NCBI GenBank assembly: GCA_949987565.1
Contig: OX465104.1
Location: forward strand, 9,900,034 to 9,964,033
Origin: Luidia sarsii
Taxonomy: Eukaryota > Echinodermata > Asteroidea > Paxillosida > Luidiidae
Direction: 5' to 3'
DNA length: 64,000 nt
Below, one piece after another: positions 15,901 through 26,017 of the stretch. Every line of letters begins with the position of its first letter. The stretch's first letter is position 1. Below the pieces are notes generated by a model. It saw nothing but the letters and a program-made list of their open reading frames with translations, did not search any database and was not told the DNA's origin. A program made the translations under genes and the position numbers.

Positions 15901-18900
15901 ATCCCCGCCCACGACAACGCCCTGAGCTGTCTGACCTTCAACCACCAAGGGACCAGGATAGCGTCCGCCTCAGAAAAGGTAAAAAAGAGAAGTAGCGCAA
16001 AAATGTTGCCAACTGCTCACTGACTTTGAATGACCGAAACGTAATTCTCAAAAAAAGTAAGTGGCGTGACGTTTCGATCCTACCAGGGATGGATTTCACA
16101 AAGCCTTACGATGCATTGGAACTCAACTTACGATTGATAACCCATCCAAAGTTGTGAAAGGCCATATGGTTTCTGTGCATCGCTCTTTGTCTTGCGATGG
16201 ATCGTAAGTTGCTCTGAATTTGGTAAGATCACCTGCGGGACCTTTACGCCTTTGAGAAATGTCCATCTAGGATTGAAACATTGACTGTCTACATTTTTGT
16301 GAAAGGTAAAAGAAGTTAAAGATGTGGTACAATTTAAATATGGGCACCTCTTCAAGTGCTATTTGGGATCAAAAGTACAAAATTGTCTAAGTTTTTTTTT
16401 TCTCAAATCAGTTGGTTGTCTCTTTGCATACTGCTCCCATTGAGAACATAAAAAAGATCCTGCTAGGATCAAAACTTCAGACCCTCTAAATTATTTTAAT
16501 TAATCAGTCAATTGCATGATAAAAAACAACTGCTTTAAGCAAGGGAACGGGGATTGAGACATGCGGCCCTCCTATGTTTAGAATATCAAACAAATTATAA
16601 AAAGATTGCTCCCTCACTTCGATTCAGGGGACTCTTATCAGGATATTTGACACAAGTAACGGGACTCAGCTACAGGAGTTACGGAGGGGCTCGGGTAGTG
16701 CCAACATCTATTGGTGAGTTTCAATTTCATCTTCACCTTTTTTGTCTGACTCTTACCCCACAATGTATGAATTGATTAATATATGGCTCAATGCCAGTGC
16801 TCTATCTCCTGAGCTGATCAGCACATAGGTGTGGCCTTTCCAAATAGTGAACTCTTTCCAGCTTTCTATCTTTTTCTCTCCTCTTTCTTTCTCCTCCACC
16901 CCTCTCTGTCTCTCTCCTTCTCCATCTCTCCCATCTTTCCTTTTCCCTCTCCCCTCTCTCCCTTTCTCTCTCCCTCTCTTTCTCCCTCCCTCTCTCCCTC
17001 TCTTTCTCTCTCTCACTCTCTCCCTCTCTCTTGCTCTCTCCACCCCTGCTCTCTTCCCCCTTCTCTCCTCTCTCCTCCCTCTCTCTGTCTCTGTGTCTCT
17101 ATCTCTCTTTCCCTCTCTCCTCCCTCTCTCCGTCTCTCTGTCTTTATCTCTCTTTCCCTCTCTCCCTATCTCTATTTTTCCCTATATCTTCCCCCCTCTC
17201 TCTCTCCCCCTCTCCCTCTCCCTCTCCCTCTCCCTGTCCCTGTCCCTGTCCCTCTCCCTCTTCCTCTCCCTCTCTCTCTCTCTTTCTCCCTCTCCCTCTC
17301 CCTCTCCCCCTCTCTCTCTCCCTCTCCCTCTGTATCTCCCTCTCCCTCTCCCTCTCTCTCTCCATCTGTCCACCCTTCTCTCCACCCTTCTCTCCTCTCT
17401 TCCTCTCTCTCTTCCGTTCCCTTTCTCTCAGGTGTCATATCTCTTGAGGTAGGCCATCACATTTTGACATGATTATCTGTTAGTAGCTTTCTGCAGCAGG
17501 TCTGTAGCCTGTATATTAATGCTTCATCCCATGAGCCAATCAAGGTGCTTGGACTCTAGTTACAAGCTTCCAACCATTACAGCACTTCTGCCTCCAGTGT
17601 GTGCTCAAACCTTTCAATTTGACTCAGAAAAGCCAGCAATTCTCGTGACTTTGCCTCACTCTCTTTCAGCATCAACTTCAACCAAGACTCGTCCCTCCTG
17701 TGTGTCTCCAGTGACCATGGCACTGTGCATGTGTTTGGGGCAGAGGACCCCAGAAAAAACAAACAGTCAAGGTAGGCGAATTAGAAGCATCTTCCGATAA
17801 CCCTAAGGCCAGAGCAAACATCATTTTCAGGGGGATATAACTCTTTCATAACAGTGTTACTTAAGATGGCACCCGACGAAGAAGGTTGGTTTTGACTTTT
17901 GGCTGTTGGCTAGTGAGAGTGTTTGTGAAAGGTTTGCTTTGCAAATTGGTCTGGTGAGTGTTTGTCAGTCAGCCAAGAATTGGTTCCTGTGTTTCTGTTT
18001 GGCTTGATGCCGTGGAAATCTGTGCTGTATGGGCCACCCTCAAGGGCACACCCTCCACTTGACCACAACTGCTGACAAAATCAGCTGGCAATTTTTTTGG
18101 CAATGCGATTTGTTTGTCCTGTGAACGCGACCCCCCCCCCCCCAAAAAAAAGGAAGGTTTATGAATGGCATTCAAATCACGATTATTTAGAGATTTATTG
18201 GGCCTGACGTTTCGATCCTAGTATGACCTTTCTCAAAGGCAGAGTGACTGGTCACTCTGCCTTTGAGAAAGGTCCTGCTAGGATCGAAACGTCAGGCCCA
18301 CTAAATTTTAAGATTTGCATTTTGGTAATTTTAGTCATTAAGCAGTTTGCAACATTTTTGTATATCACCTTTGATTATTTGGAGAGTGAAAACTGCCCTA
18401 TCTTGTGGGGATGATCCTAATCTTGTCCAATGTATTCCTCTCCTGTAGCCTTGCCTCCGCCAGTTTCCTGCCCAAATACTTCAGCTCCAAGTGGAGTTTC
18501 TCCAAGTTCCAGGTCCCCGGCAACGCCCAGTGCATCTGCGCATTTGGCGCGGACACCAACTCAGTCATAGGTGAGCAGCCTCGCTTCAGAGATCCCTCGG
18601 TCAAATTAGGTTCACTTGGGAACTGATCGTGCTCTGGTTCTTATCCTTGTGACCCATTTGTTTTGCAAAGTTTAGGCACTGATGTCTTGAGTCTAGGAGG
18701 ACTTCCAAAATTCCCAGGGATATTCGGTCAGTCTGTTCACGCCACCAAAGAAAGTCCCGGCAAAAAGCTTTTTCCCGGGGAATATTTACCCCTGCTCAGG
18801 AGTAGGGTGGAAGGAGAAGAGAAAACCCCGGGGTTTAACGTTTTCTATAGGGAAAAGCAACTAGTGTGAACGTCGGCGTCTTTTTACTAACCCTACCTCT

Positions 18901-19635
18901 TTGTTTTCATTTGGGGACTTCTGAAAGGGTGCCATTTGTTTACACATTCCCCGGGGATTTATTGCCAGTGTAAAACGACTGTGCATATTACCAAATGGGT
19001 CCAGTTTGAACGGTTGCGGTGTGGTCTGTAGCGTGAAAAAGGCCTCTGAGAGGCAGAAAGGTGATTCTGCCACATTGACAAAATTCCTGTTAGGATAAAA
19101 ATGTCAGGCCCTATAACACTTTGAAATTTTGTTTCTGGTTTAACATACCACAATTTGTTTGCTACATGCTGAGTTTGACCCCAGCTTCATCAGATACTAT
19201 GGCAAGGTCCCATTACTCATGACTGGCTTGTCTGGAGTCGTCAATCAAGAGTGGTGCCAAGTTCTCTGTGTTCCCATGAACAATACTACACAGTCCAGAC
19301 TGGTGTTTTGAATATGCTCCAGCTCCTCTCACAGTGAACCAGTGTAGTGCTCTACCACCTTAGTGCTCTATCTAGGCCTTTGGTTATGGCTTTGCAAAAT
19401 GGTCAACTATCTCTGCTTGGGACTGGGGAGGGTGGCAAAGTTTTGTTTCTTTCCAATCAGTAACTGAGTAACTGGGCCATTTGCAACGATTTAGCATCGC
19501 TTTTGTGTGTTTGTGTGTCTTTTCGCAGCAATCTGTGCCGATGGCAGCTACTTCAAATTCGTCTTCAACCAGAAGGGTGAGTGCAACCGGGAGGTCTATG
19601 AGAACTTCCTGGAGATGACGGACGAGAAGATGTGA
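9993..19635 (+). CDS. WDR45B: WD-repeat phosphoinositide-binding protein (WIPI3), 9 exons
   Basis: PROPPIN-family seven-bladed beta-propeller that binds PI3P and PI(3,5)P2 and acts in autophagy. Coding exons: 9993-10059, 12905-12979, 13801-13902, 14787-14969, 15788-15978, 16628-16713, 17670-17771, 18449-18570, 19529-19635. Every junction is GT/AG with consistent phase, totalling 1035 nt and 344 aa, the length of human WDR45B. It begins MNLTPEN and reads [21 protein letters not shown] early on. The lipid-binding motif LRRG is at 224-227, the Leu form typical of WIPI3/4 rather than the FRRG of WIPI1/2. [18 protein letters not shown] near 276-293 is also highly conserved, which separates it from WDR45. 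The protein ends [10 protein letters not shown]. Intron 1 (2.8 kb) is full of mobile elements and intron 6 holds a long polypyrimidine tract. No AATAAA occurs within about 1.2 kb of the stop, so the 3' end is not placed. It appears intact. Confidence 0.96.
10509..10690 (+). mobile_element. Hairpin-element copy, near complete
   Basis: Long inverted arms with a CTCTGCCTTTGA turn and a full tail ending TTTTTGTATATGTCAC. The next element begins 33 bp downstream, which obscures any target duplication. In WDR45B intron 1. Confidence 0.75.
10724..11560. mobile_element. Foldback element with CTAGTCCGAG...CTTGGACTAG ends
   Basis: An 837-bp inverted repeat with arms of about 410 bp centred near 11.14 kb. 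Outer ends CTAGTCCGAGTTACTTGGAC and its complement are followed by GC-richer inner arms. Open frames of 111 codons on both strands merely mirror each other. Related sequences lie at 35,038-35,126 and 37,560-38,060. No transposase. Confidence 0.85.
11637..11815 (-). mobile_element. Hairpin-element copy with 13-bp target duplication
   Basis: Full antisense copy: tail first (GTGATATACAAAAATGTTGC), then both hairpin arms. The flanking direct repeat TGAGTACACTTTA at 11624-11636 and 11816-11828 is exact. Confidence 0.85.
11935..12089. mobile_element. Foldback element with GTCGATTTCA termini
   Basis: CTGGAGTCGATTTCA at the left is mirrored by TGAAATCGACTCCAG at the right, with partly complementary inner sequence. 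Termini resemble those of the larger element at 48,389-49,262. In WDR45B intron 1. Confidence 0.6.
12462..12815. repeat. Two broken hairpin-element fragments
   Basis: A tail-only piece at about 12,462-12,560 (with a small internal duplication of AGCA) and an antisense degenerate copy at 12,690-12,815. Both lie at the end of WDR45B intron 1. Confidence 0.55.
14073..14500. mobile_element. hAT-like element inserted in a hairpin element
   Basis: Ends GCAGGGCTCGACCTTAGC and AAGTGCGAGGCTTGC are imperfect inverted repeats of a CAGGGCTCGA type common in hAT elements. The hairpin-family core is interrupted: GGCCTGACGTT lies on the left and ATCCTAGCAGGACC resumes on the right, so the insertion is direct. 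ACGTTGCA and GCATTGCA may be a worn 8-bp target duplication. A further hairpin copy is nested inside. Confidence 0.55.
14262..14377 (+). mobile_element. 5'-truncated hairpin element with 9-bp target duplication
   Basis: Only part of the first arm remains, then the second arm and the full tail. ATAACCTTG at 14253-14261 and 14378-14386 flanks it. Truncation at the hairpin end with an intact tail end is what 5'-truncated retroposition would give. Confidence 0.75.
15212..15466. mobile_element. MITE with ATGTGACCCGGCAC termini
   Basis: Imperfect terminal inverted repeats of about 25 bp (ATGTGACCCGGCACAGC and complement) bound a 255-bp AT-rich non-coding element in WDR45B intron 4. A second, longer copy lies at 32,781-33,251. 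Confidence 0.75.
16040..16500. repeat. Worn hairpin-element fragments and foldback remnant
   Basis: Pieces of the hairpin family (near 16,060-16,090, 16,240-16,280 and 16,455-16,500) are interspersed with a GATTTCACAAAGCC foldback-like sequence resembling that at 11.9 kb. In WDR45B intron 5. Confidence 0.4.
16780..16832 (-). repeat. tRNA-derived SINE fragment, A-box region
   Basis: On the minus strand TCAGCTCAGGAGATAGAGCAC resembles a tRNA D-arm/A box. Only the head is recognisable. In WDR45B intron 6. Confidence 0.4.
16862..17432. repeat. Polypyrimidine (CT-rich) microsatellite tract, about 570 bp
   Basis: Almost uninterrupted C and T on the plus strand, built from CTCTCTCC, CCCTCTCC and CCCTGTCC blocks, inside WDR45B intron 6. 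Open frames here (Leu/Pro/Ser-rich on plus, Arg/Glu-rich on minus) are compositional artefacts. Such tracts can form triplex DNA; that is inference. Confidence 0.9.
18194..18372 (+). mobile_element. Hairpin-element copy with 13-bp target duplication
   Basis: Sense copy with full hairpin and tail ending TTTTTGTATATCACC. Direct repeats GATTATTTAGAGA (18181-18193) and GATTATTTGGAGA (18373-18385) flank it with one mismatch. In WDR45B intron 7. Confidence 0.8.
19030..19400. repeat. Hairpin-element remnant and SINE-like repeat
   Basis: A worn hairpin-family piece (19,030-19,150) is followed by sequence related to 1,620-1,765 and by an antisense A-box-like TAGAGCACTA stretch. In the last WDR45B intron. 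Confidence 0.4.
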
Positions 19636-20880
19636 GCTGAGGCCCCGAAGACCTGAGCCTCCTCGGCCTAAAGCCCGGCAAGTCCTCTGGCATTCAAATC
19701 TTAATTGCCAGACCCCATGCCAATATCCAGTGTACAGTACAATCCTGAAAAAAAACCCTCCAGACTGGTCCCCATCATTTTCCACAGAGGGATCGCCACA
19801 CCAGAACAATCTGCTGGTAATCTTCGTTTATAACTATCAACTATCATTGGAGACACAGTGTGAGGCATTTATTTTGTTGTTTTTGTTTTGGGGTCGGGAA
19901 AGATGGGGGTTAAAGCCTTGATTCAAGTCTGACAATATCACCTACTAGAATCAGCTATTTATCTACTTTTTAAACTTTACACTGAAATTTGAAAGATGCA
20001 GTACGAGGGATTTTAAAGAATGTCCAGGTGCCATAGTAACCAAGTTCAAAGGCCAGTGCAGAATGTTTCAAGTGTAATGTGTGTATGCGTAAGCCAGTGA
20101 TTATGCGGTCTCATCACATTAGCACCAAGAAATGATACTACGCAACAAAGTCCATTCCCAGATCATGTTTGTACAGCCCACATTGGAAAAATGGCTATAC
20201 TCGGGAGCAACATCCACATAAAAGCCGTGGCAACAGCCCATAGCAGCGGACCCGCAATGAACATTTTGTGGAAATGTCCGGTTGAGTTACCCAGTTGTTG
20301 TACAAGTAGAATACATGCTACACAACAGTATGCTCATAAAAGTAATGAAGCTAATCAATAGGTTATCTGAGAAGCAATAACCTTTTGAACAAAATAGACT
20401 CTAGTTTGTAATGTGCCGGTGCTCTAACCACCGGAGCTATTCAGTGCTTAGGTGAGGGGAATCTCAAATTAGTCAGGTATTTAGAAAAAAAAATTCACCA
20501 AAACACCTATACCTTGATGATAAAAAAAACCTTGTAAATGGTAAACGTTAAATGACCTAGTACCTTGTAAAAGTTCTCGTTTGGCGGGGGTGTGCTGAAA
20601 TTGTCAATTTCAAGGTTGAGTCTCAGCAAAAGCTCAAGCATATTTCTTTGCAAAGGGAAAGTGCATGTGCTCTGCACATGTGAGGGGATTTTTACATGCA
20701 CATACATACTCATTAACAGAGACATGTACCTAAAACCTTGCCTGGTTTTTTGTAATTTTTTCGTACTTGCTCATTTACATTCCTTTGCCAGTCTGAAACT
20801 GGCAATGAAAAGAGTCATGTCATTGAAATAATTGCTCCTCACAAGATACACAATGTACCTTTTCCAAACCCCCTCCCCCT
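19636..20880. other. WDR45B 3' flank, probable 3' UTR
   Basis: No open frame of interest. No AATAAA is seen up to about 20.9 kb, so the poly(A) site cannot be placed. An antisense tRNA-like SINE head (complement of GGTGGTTAGAGCACCGG) is at about 20,405-20,455. Confidence 0.4.
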
Positions 20881-20899
20881 GTTTTCAGAGCTTCATTTA

Positions 20900-21905
20900 A
20901 CACATAGGTCTTGGTTAAGGCTCTGGCTCCCGTTACCCAGAAGCCTTTGTTAAGGCTCAGACTTGGCCTGTGAATCCAGGTGCATTGGTTAAGGTTCAGG
21001 CATGGTTTCTGGTATCCAGAAGTCTTGGTTGAGGCACCTGTTACCGAGAAGCCTTGGTTAAGGCTCAGGCTGGGTTCCTGGAATTCAGGCTCTTGGTTAA
21101 GGCACCTGTTACCCAGGAGCCTTGGTTAAGACTCAGGCTTGGTTTCTGGTATCCAGAAAACTTGTTTGAGGTACCTGTTACCAAGAAGCCTTAGTTAAGG
21201 CTCAGGCTTAGTGCCTGGACTCCAGGATCCTTGGTTAAGGCACCAGTTACCCAGGAGCCTTGGTTAAGACTCAGGCTTGGTTCCTGAAATCCAGGGTCTT
21301 TGGTGAAGACACTTGTTACCTAGGAGCCTTGGTTAAGCCTCAGGCTTGGTCTCTGGTATCCTGAAATCTTGTTTGAGGCATATGTTACCCAGTAGCCTTG
21401 GTTAAGGCTCAGGCTTGGTTCCTGGAATCCAGGATCCTTGGTTAAGGCACTTGTTACCTAGGAGCCGTGGTTAAACCTCATGCTTGGTCTCTGGTATCCA
21501 GGTGTATTGGTTTAGGTTCAGGCTTGGTCTCTGGTATCCTTAAATCTTGTTTGAGGCATATGTTACCCAGGAGCCGTGGTTAAACCTCATGCTTGGTCTC
21601 TGGTATCCAGGTGCATTGGTTTAGGTTCAGGCTTGGTCTCTGGTATCTTGAAATCTTGATTGAGGCGTCTGTTACCCAGGAGCCTCGGTTAAGGCTCAAG
21701 CTTGGTTCCTGGAATCCAGGATCCTTGGTTAATGCACCCGTTACCCAGGAGCCTTGGTTAAACCTCAGGCTTGGTATTTGGCATTCAGGTGCATTGGTTA
21801 AGGTTCAGGCTTGGTATTTGGCATTCAGGTGCATTGGTTAAGGTTCAGGCTTGGTATTTGGCATTCAGGTGCATTGGTTAAGGTTCAGGCTTGGTCTCTG
21901 TTATC
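20900..21905. repeat. Minisatellite, GGTTAAGGCTCAGGCTTGGT-type units
   Basis: About 1 kb of related units alternating between a CAGGCTTGGTTCCTGG half and a CCTTGGTTAAGGC half. The last units are near-identical with a 40-bp period, so the right end is youngest. An 82-codon open frame here is a repeat artefact. Confidence 0.85.
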
Positions 21906-24759
21906 CGGAAAACTTGCTCAAGACATGTTGTTCCTCTTTGTTAAAGCTGTAGCTTTTTTTACCTGAAGCAGAATATGCATTTCAAAGAGACGCTCTTCAT
22001 GCTTTTTAATTATTTTTTTTTACACTGTACTGGATGAATGGAGTTAACCCCCAAACCTTATCCAAAGCCTTGGGGTGGACCTGTGAGTTCTATTTGCCTA
22101 GACGAGGCAGTTGGATTGAAGGGAAATAACTTCAGTTACCAGTACCAATTATGATATCATTTAGCTGCTCTTATATACATTGTGTGGATATGCTATAGTC
22201 GTCACTTGCTAACTCGCTTTTATGAACCTTGCACAATATTAATCGTCCTGAAAAATCATCACGAAAAAGTCTGCTGCCAGTAAAGTCATCCACAATGCCC
22301 TAAATCTCTTGCATGGTCTAGTTTGCAGTCGAATGATATAATCATTTGATTCAGTAATACCAACACATTTATGTACTCCATAACCCTTATGTGATTGCGT
22401 TCAACATGTTCAGTATGTTTATCAAGGACTTGTTTTAAGACAAATTTGAACTCTTACTTGCTCACTAAATTTGTGTCGAAACAGGCCAGTTCAACACCGG
22501 GTTAACAATGATATTCATTGACTAAACAAATTATAGAATTAGTATGAACGTTCACATCCTATATCTGTTGTATCTTAACATAATAATTATGATAATGGAA
22601 ATGTCAATAATGTACATATATGTGTGTATATACAATAATATTTGAAAAGAATTGTGCACTTCTTAAATTCTTAAAAAAGTTGTAAATGCGAGATCGGGGA
22701 TAGTGATTACTTTGATTTCATTTTCATTTGATTTCAATTTGATACGTGAATAATGTCACCATTGTTAGTTATTGCAACCTGCAGTGTAGTCAGCAATTGT
22801 AGTCCACCATCTTCGGGCCCGCTGTGATTGACATGCCTTGGCCTTCAACTTTTTTGGGGGAAGGGGGGCGGGGTGATAGGGATGGGGGTCGGAAGCTTGC
22901 TGCAGTCAAACTAAACGCACGCGTATTTTACCGAAATTAGTTCCCCCCCAATAGTACATATTTTTTTTATTGTAACCTGTAAAACAATCTGCTTTTTCCA
23001 ATGGTCCTGCTAGGATCGGAACGCCGTTCCCCTGAAATACTGGGGATCTGTGTAACTATGTCGGTCAGCAGTTTGTAACATTTTAATATCATTTGCATCA
23101 TTTTTTGTTTGACTCGAAAACACAGCCCTCGCAAGGACTTGATGACGTAATTTCCTCACCCTCAGTTGTGGAATTTTAATGCAGCCAATCCTTAGCATCA
23201 AATAGTTCTGTTTTGGCCGTCGGTTGTTTTGAGAAAGAAGTCTCACGAGTGTAATTGAATTGTTCAGCTGTGGCTCTGATGTGAAGTCTCGTTAATTTGC
23301 ACGCGCAAAGTAATAGTGATTGCCTTCCTTGAATATGTTTTGGTTTACTCGGTCTATGTACACTGTACATGTAAACATGGTAATGTAATCAGCGTTCAAG
23401 TGATATGGCCGACGCCTTTTTAATCGACACACAAGCTTCAAAAGTAGTCTTAATTTTTGTGTGTGATTACTTTATCAGGGCCTGACGTTTCTATCCCGGA
23501 TAGGTCCTCTCTCAAAGATACAGCTCCCGCTGTTTTCCTTGAGTAATATCTGTCGTAGGATAGGAACGTCGGACCCTTTCAAATTTTGGAATTTTCATTT
23601 TTGGTCCTCGAAGTTAGTGACACCTCACAGACACGTGAGAAAAGGACAAGCCTTTTCGTCTGTGTCATTTCAAGAAAAGCAAGCAAGCAAACAAACAAAC
23701 AGACAGACAGACAAACACCCTGTCGGACACCTTCAGTTTTAGAAAATGAAGGCGTTTTCGGAAGAATTTAAAAATCTTTCCGGAAATGGCAAAGAAATTG
23801 GCCATCTGAAGGTACACCAGTTGCAAGTCGAAGGCGGCAAATGCTATAAATAGAGATTTCGTGCAAAGCCTTGATTGGTCTTGTCTTTGTTCCGTGGGCT
23901 CCGGGCGGCAAGTTTGGGCCATCTTTTCAAATTTGTCTGACCCGTGCGGTAGCTCAGAATGCATAGACACGGCCAGTGCTAATGTACATTATTGGCTTTG
24001 GTGGTTCTCACTGACAAACCCCAGGAAATTATGTTGATTCTAGTATGTAACAAACTTCAGCGAAAGGTATACAGCGAAACAAGAACACGTGAATGTGACA
24101 ATCTAGCGTATACCAGAACGCTTGCTGAGTGGCTGTTGATTCACTGGGTGGCATATCTAGAACGAATGCTATTTTGTAACTACTGTAGTATCTTCTCCAT
24201 TTTGCACAAGGCTCGCAGATTTCCCGTTCTAGATCAAGGGGTGTCCTACAGCGAAAGCTCTTTATTTGCTGCTTCATGGATGGTGGAGTTGCGGCTTTTC
24301 TATGGCCGAACTAAGCCCACCCCGACAATCAAGCCTCTATGCAGATTCATCTTTGAAGTTGTTTGGTGTACACTCCACACTGGCTAATATAGTGCTAAAG
24401 TTTGGTTGCTACACAGCATTAATAACATACACATGTCGTTTGTACCTCAGCATCGGCTTAAGCCTGTATGACAGGCTCTGAAATGTCGATTAAATGTCGA
24501 TGACTAATTAGACAATAACATCCGAGTACATGTAATTGGTTTTATCACACAATTTGAGCACGCGGCTGTTAAATGCCTTTTTTTACATTTCAGTTAATTA
24601 TTTTTTACGAAATTACCCAGAGTCGAAGGATCAATGAAAATATGAAAATGATTCTGCATTTCTTTTCAAAAGCTGTATCTGATGAAATAATAAAACTCCC
24701 TGCAGAGATAAAGTAGCCATTTTGTCGATGTTTCCTTTGGTTTGTTTGTTCAGAATGTT
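21906..24759. other. No gene seen
   Basis: Contains two worn hairpin-element pieces (about 22,995-23,090 and 23,475-23,600) and a short CAAA/CAGA microsatellite at 23,680-23,720. Open frames up to 131 codons near 24.0-24.4 kb overlap on opposite strands and have no recognisable domain or splice context. Confidence 0.45.
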
Positions 24760-25805
24760 GGTTTGCTGGTTGGTTTGTGATGGGTGTTGGTTTGTGATGG
24801 GTGTTGGTTTGTGATGGGTGTTGGTTTGTGATGGGTGTTGGTTTGTGATGGGTGTTGGTTTGTGATGGGTGTTGGTTTGTTGGTTGGTTTTTGATGGATG
24901 TTGGTTTGTTGGTTGGTTTGTGATGGGTGTTGGTTGGTTTGTGAAGGGTGTTGGTTGGTTTGTGATGGGTGTTGGTTTGTTGGTTGGCTTTTGATGGGTG
25001 TTGGTTTGTGATGGTGTTGGTGTGTTGGTTGGTTTGTGATGGGTGTTGGTTTGTTGGTTGGTTTTTGATGGATGTTGGTTTGTTGGTTGGTTTGTGATGG
25101 GTGTTGGTTTGTGATGGGTGTTGGTTTGTGATGGGTGTTGGTTTGTGAAGGGTGTTGGTTTGTTTGTTGGTTTGTGATGGGTGTTGGTTTGTTGGTTGGT
25201 TTGTGATGGGTGTTGGTTCGTTTGTTGGTTTTTGATGGATGTTGGTTTGTTGGTTGGTTTGTGATGGGCGTTGGTTTGTGATGGGTGTTGGTTTGTTGGT
25301 TGGTTTGTGATGGGTGTTGGTTTGTGAAGGGTGTTGGTTTGTTGGTTGGTTTGTGATGGATGTTGGTTTGTTGGTTGGTTTGTGATGGGTGTTGGTTTGT
25401 GATGGGTGTTTGTTTGTTGGTTGGTTTGTGATGGGTGTTGGTTTGTTGGTTGGTTTGTGATGGGTGTTGGTTTGTGAAGGGTGTTGGTTTGTTGGTTGGT
25501 TTGTGATGGGTGTTGGTTTGTTGGTTGGTTTGTGATGGGTGTTGGTTTGTTGGTTGGTTTGTGATGGGTGTTGGTTTGTTGGTTGGTTTTTGATGGATGT
25601 TGGTTTTTGGTTGGTTTGTGATGGGTGTTGGTTTGTGATGGGTGTTGGTTTGTGAAGGGTGTTGGTTTGTTGGTTGGTTTGTGATGGGTGTTGGTTTGTG
25701 AAGGGTGTTGGTGTGTTGGTTGGCTTGTGATGGATGTTGGTTTTTTGGGTTGGTTTGTGATGGGTGTTTGTTTGTTGGTTAATTGGTTTGTGATGGGTGT
25801 TGGTT
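24760..25805. repeat. 17/29-nt minisatellite, GGTTTGTGATGGGTGTT unit
   Basis: About 1.05 kb built from the 17-nt unit GGTTTGTGATGGGTGTT, often followed by a 12-nt GGTTTGTTGGTT insert. It generates a 450-codon minus-strand open frame (24,631-25,983) of Thr, Asn, Gln, Pro, His and Lys with a 17-residue super-period, which I treat as non-coding. Confidence 0.9.
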
Positions 25806-25948
25806 TTGTAGAACCCCTCTGTAGTATAGCCCTCCAGAGTGAGAGAACCCCTATGTTGTGTAGCCCCTCCAGAATGAGAAAATGTACACCCCCATATTTT
25901 TGTTGGTATTTGCCCAGACAGGGGAGAGTGTGGGTTGAATGTGCAGTC

Positions 25949-26017
25949 ACTTTCACATTGTTAAGCAAAGCGACTGTGTGCATTCAGACCATCTCTCCAT
26001 TGTCTTTGCCAATACAG
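25949..26017 (+). repeat. 69-bp duplicated segment, copy 1
   Basis: ACTTTCACATTGTTAAGCAA onwards to CCAATACAG recurs at 28,403-28,471 with one difference seen. It begins and ends sharply in both places. Function unknown. Confidence 0.8.

Noticed and set aside
16829..17472. Open frames over 200 codons, Leu/Pro/Ser-rich, in the C/T tract
   Set aside because: Composition artefact within a WDR45B intron; all three forward frames are open for the same reason.
24631..25983. 450-codon minus-strand open frame
   Set aside because: It is the translation of a 17/29-nt minisatellite; no signal peptide, domain or splice context, and openness follows from the unit sequence.
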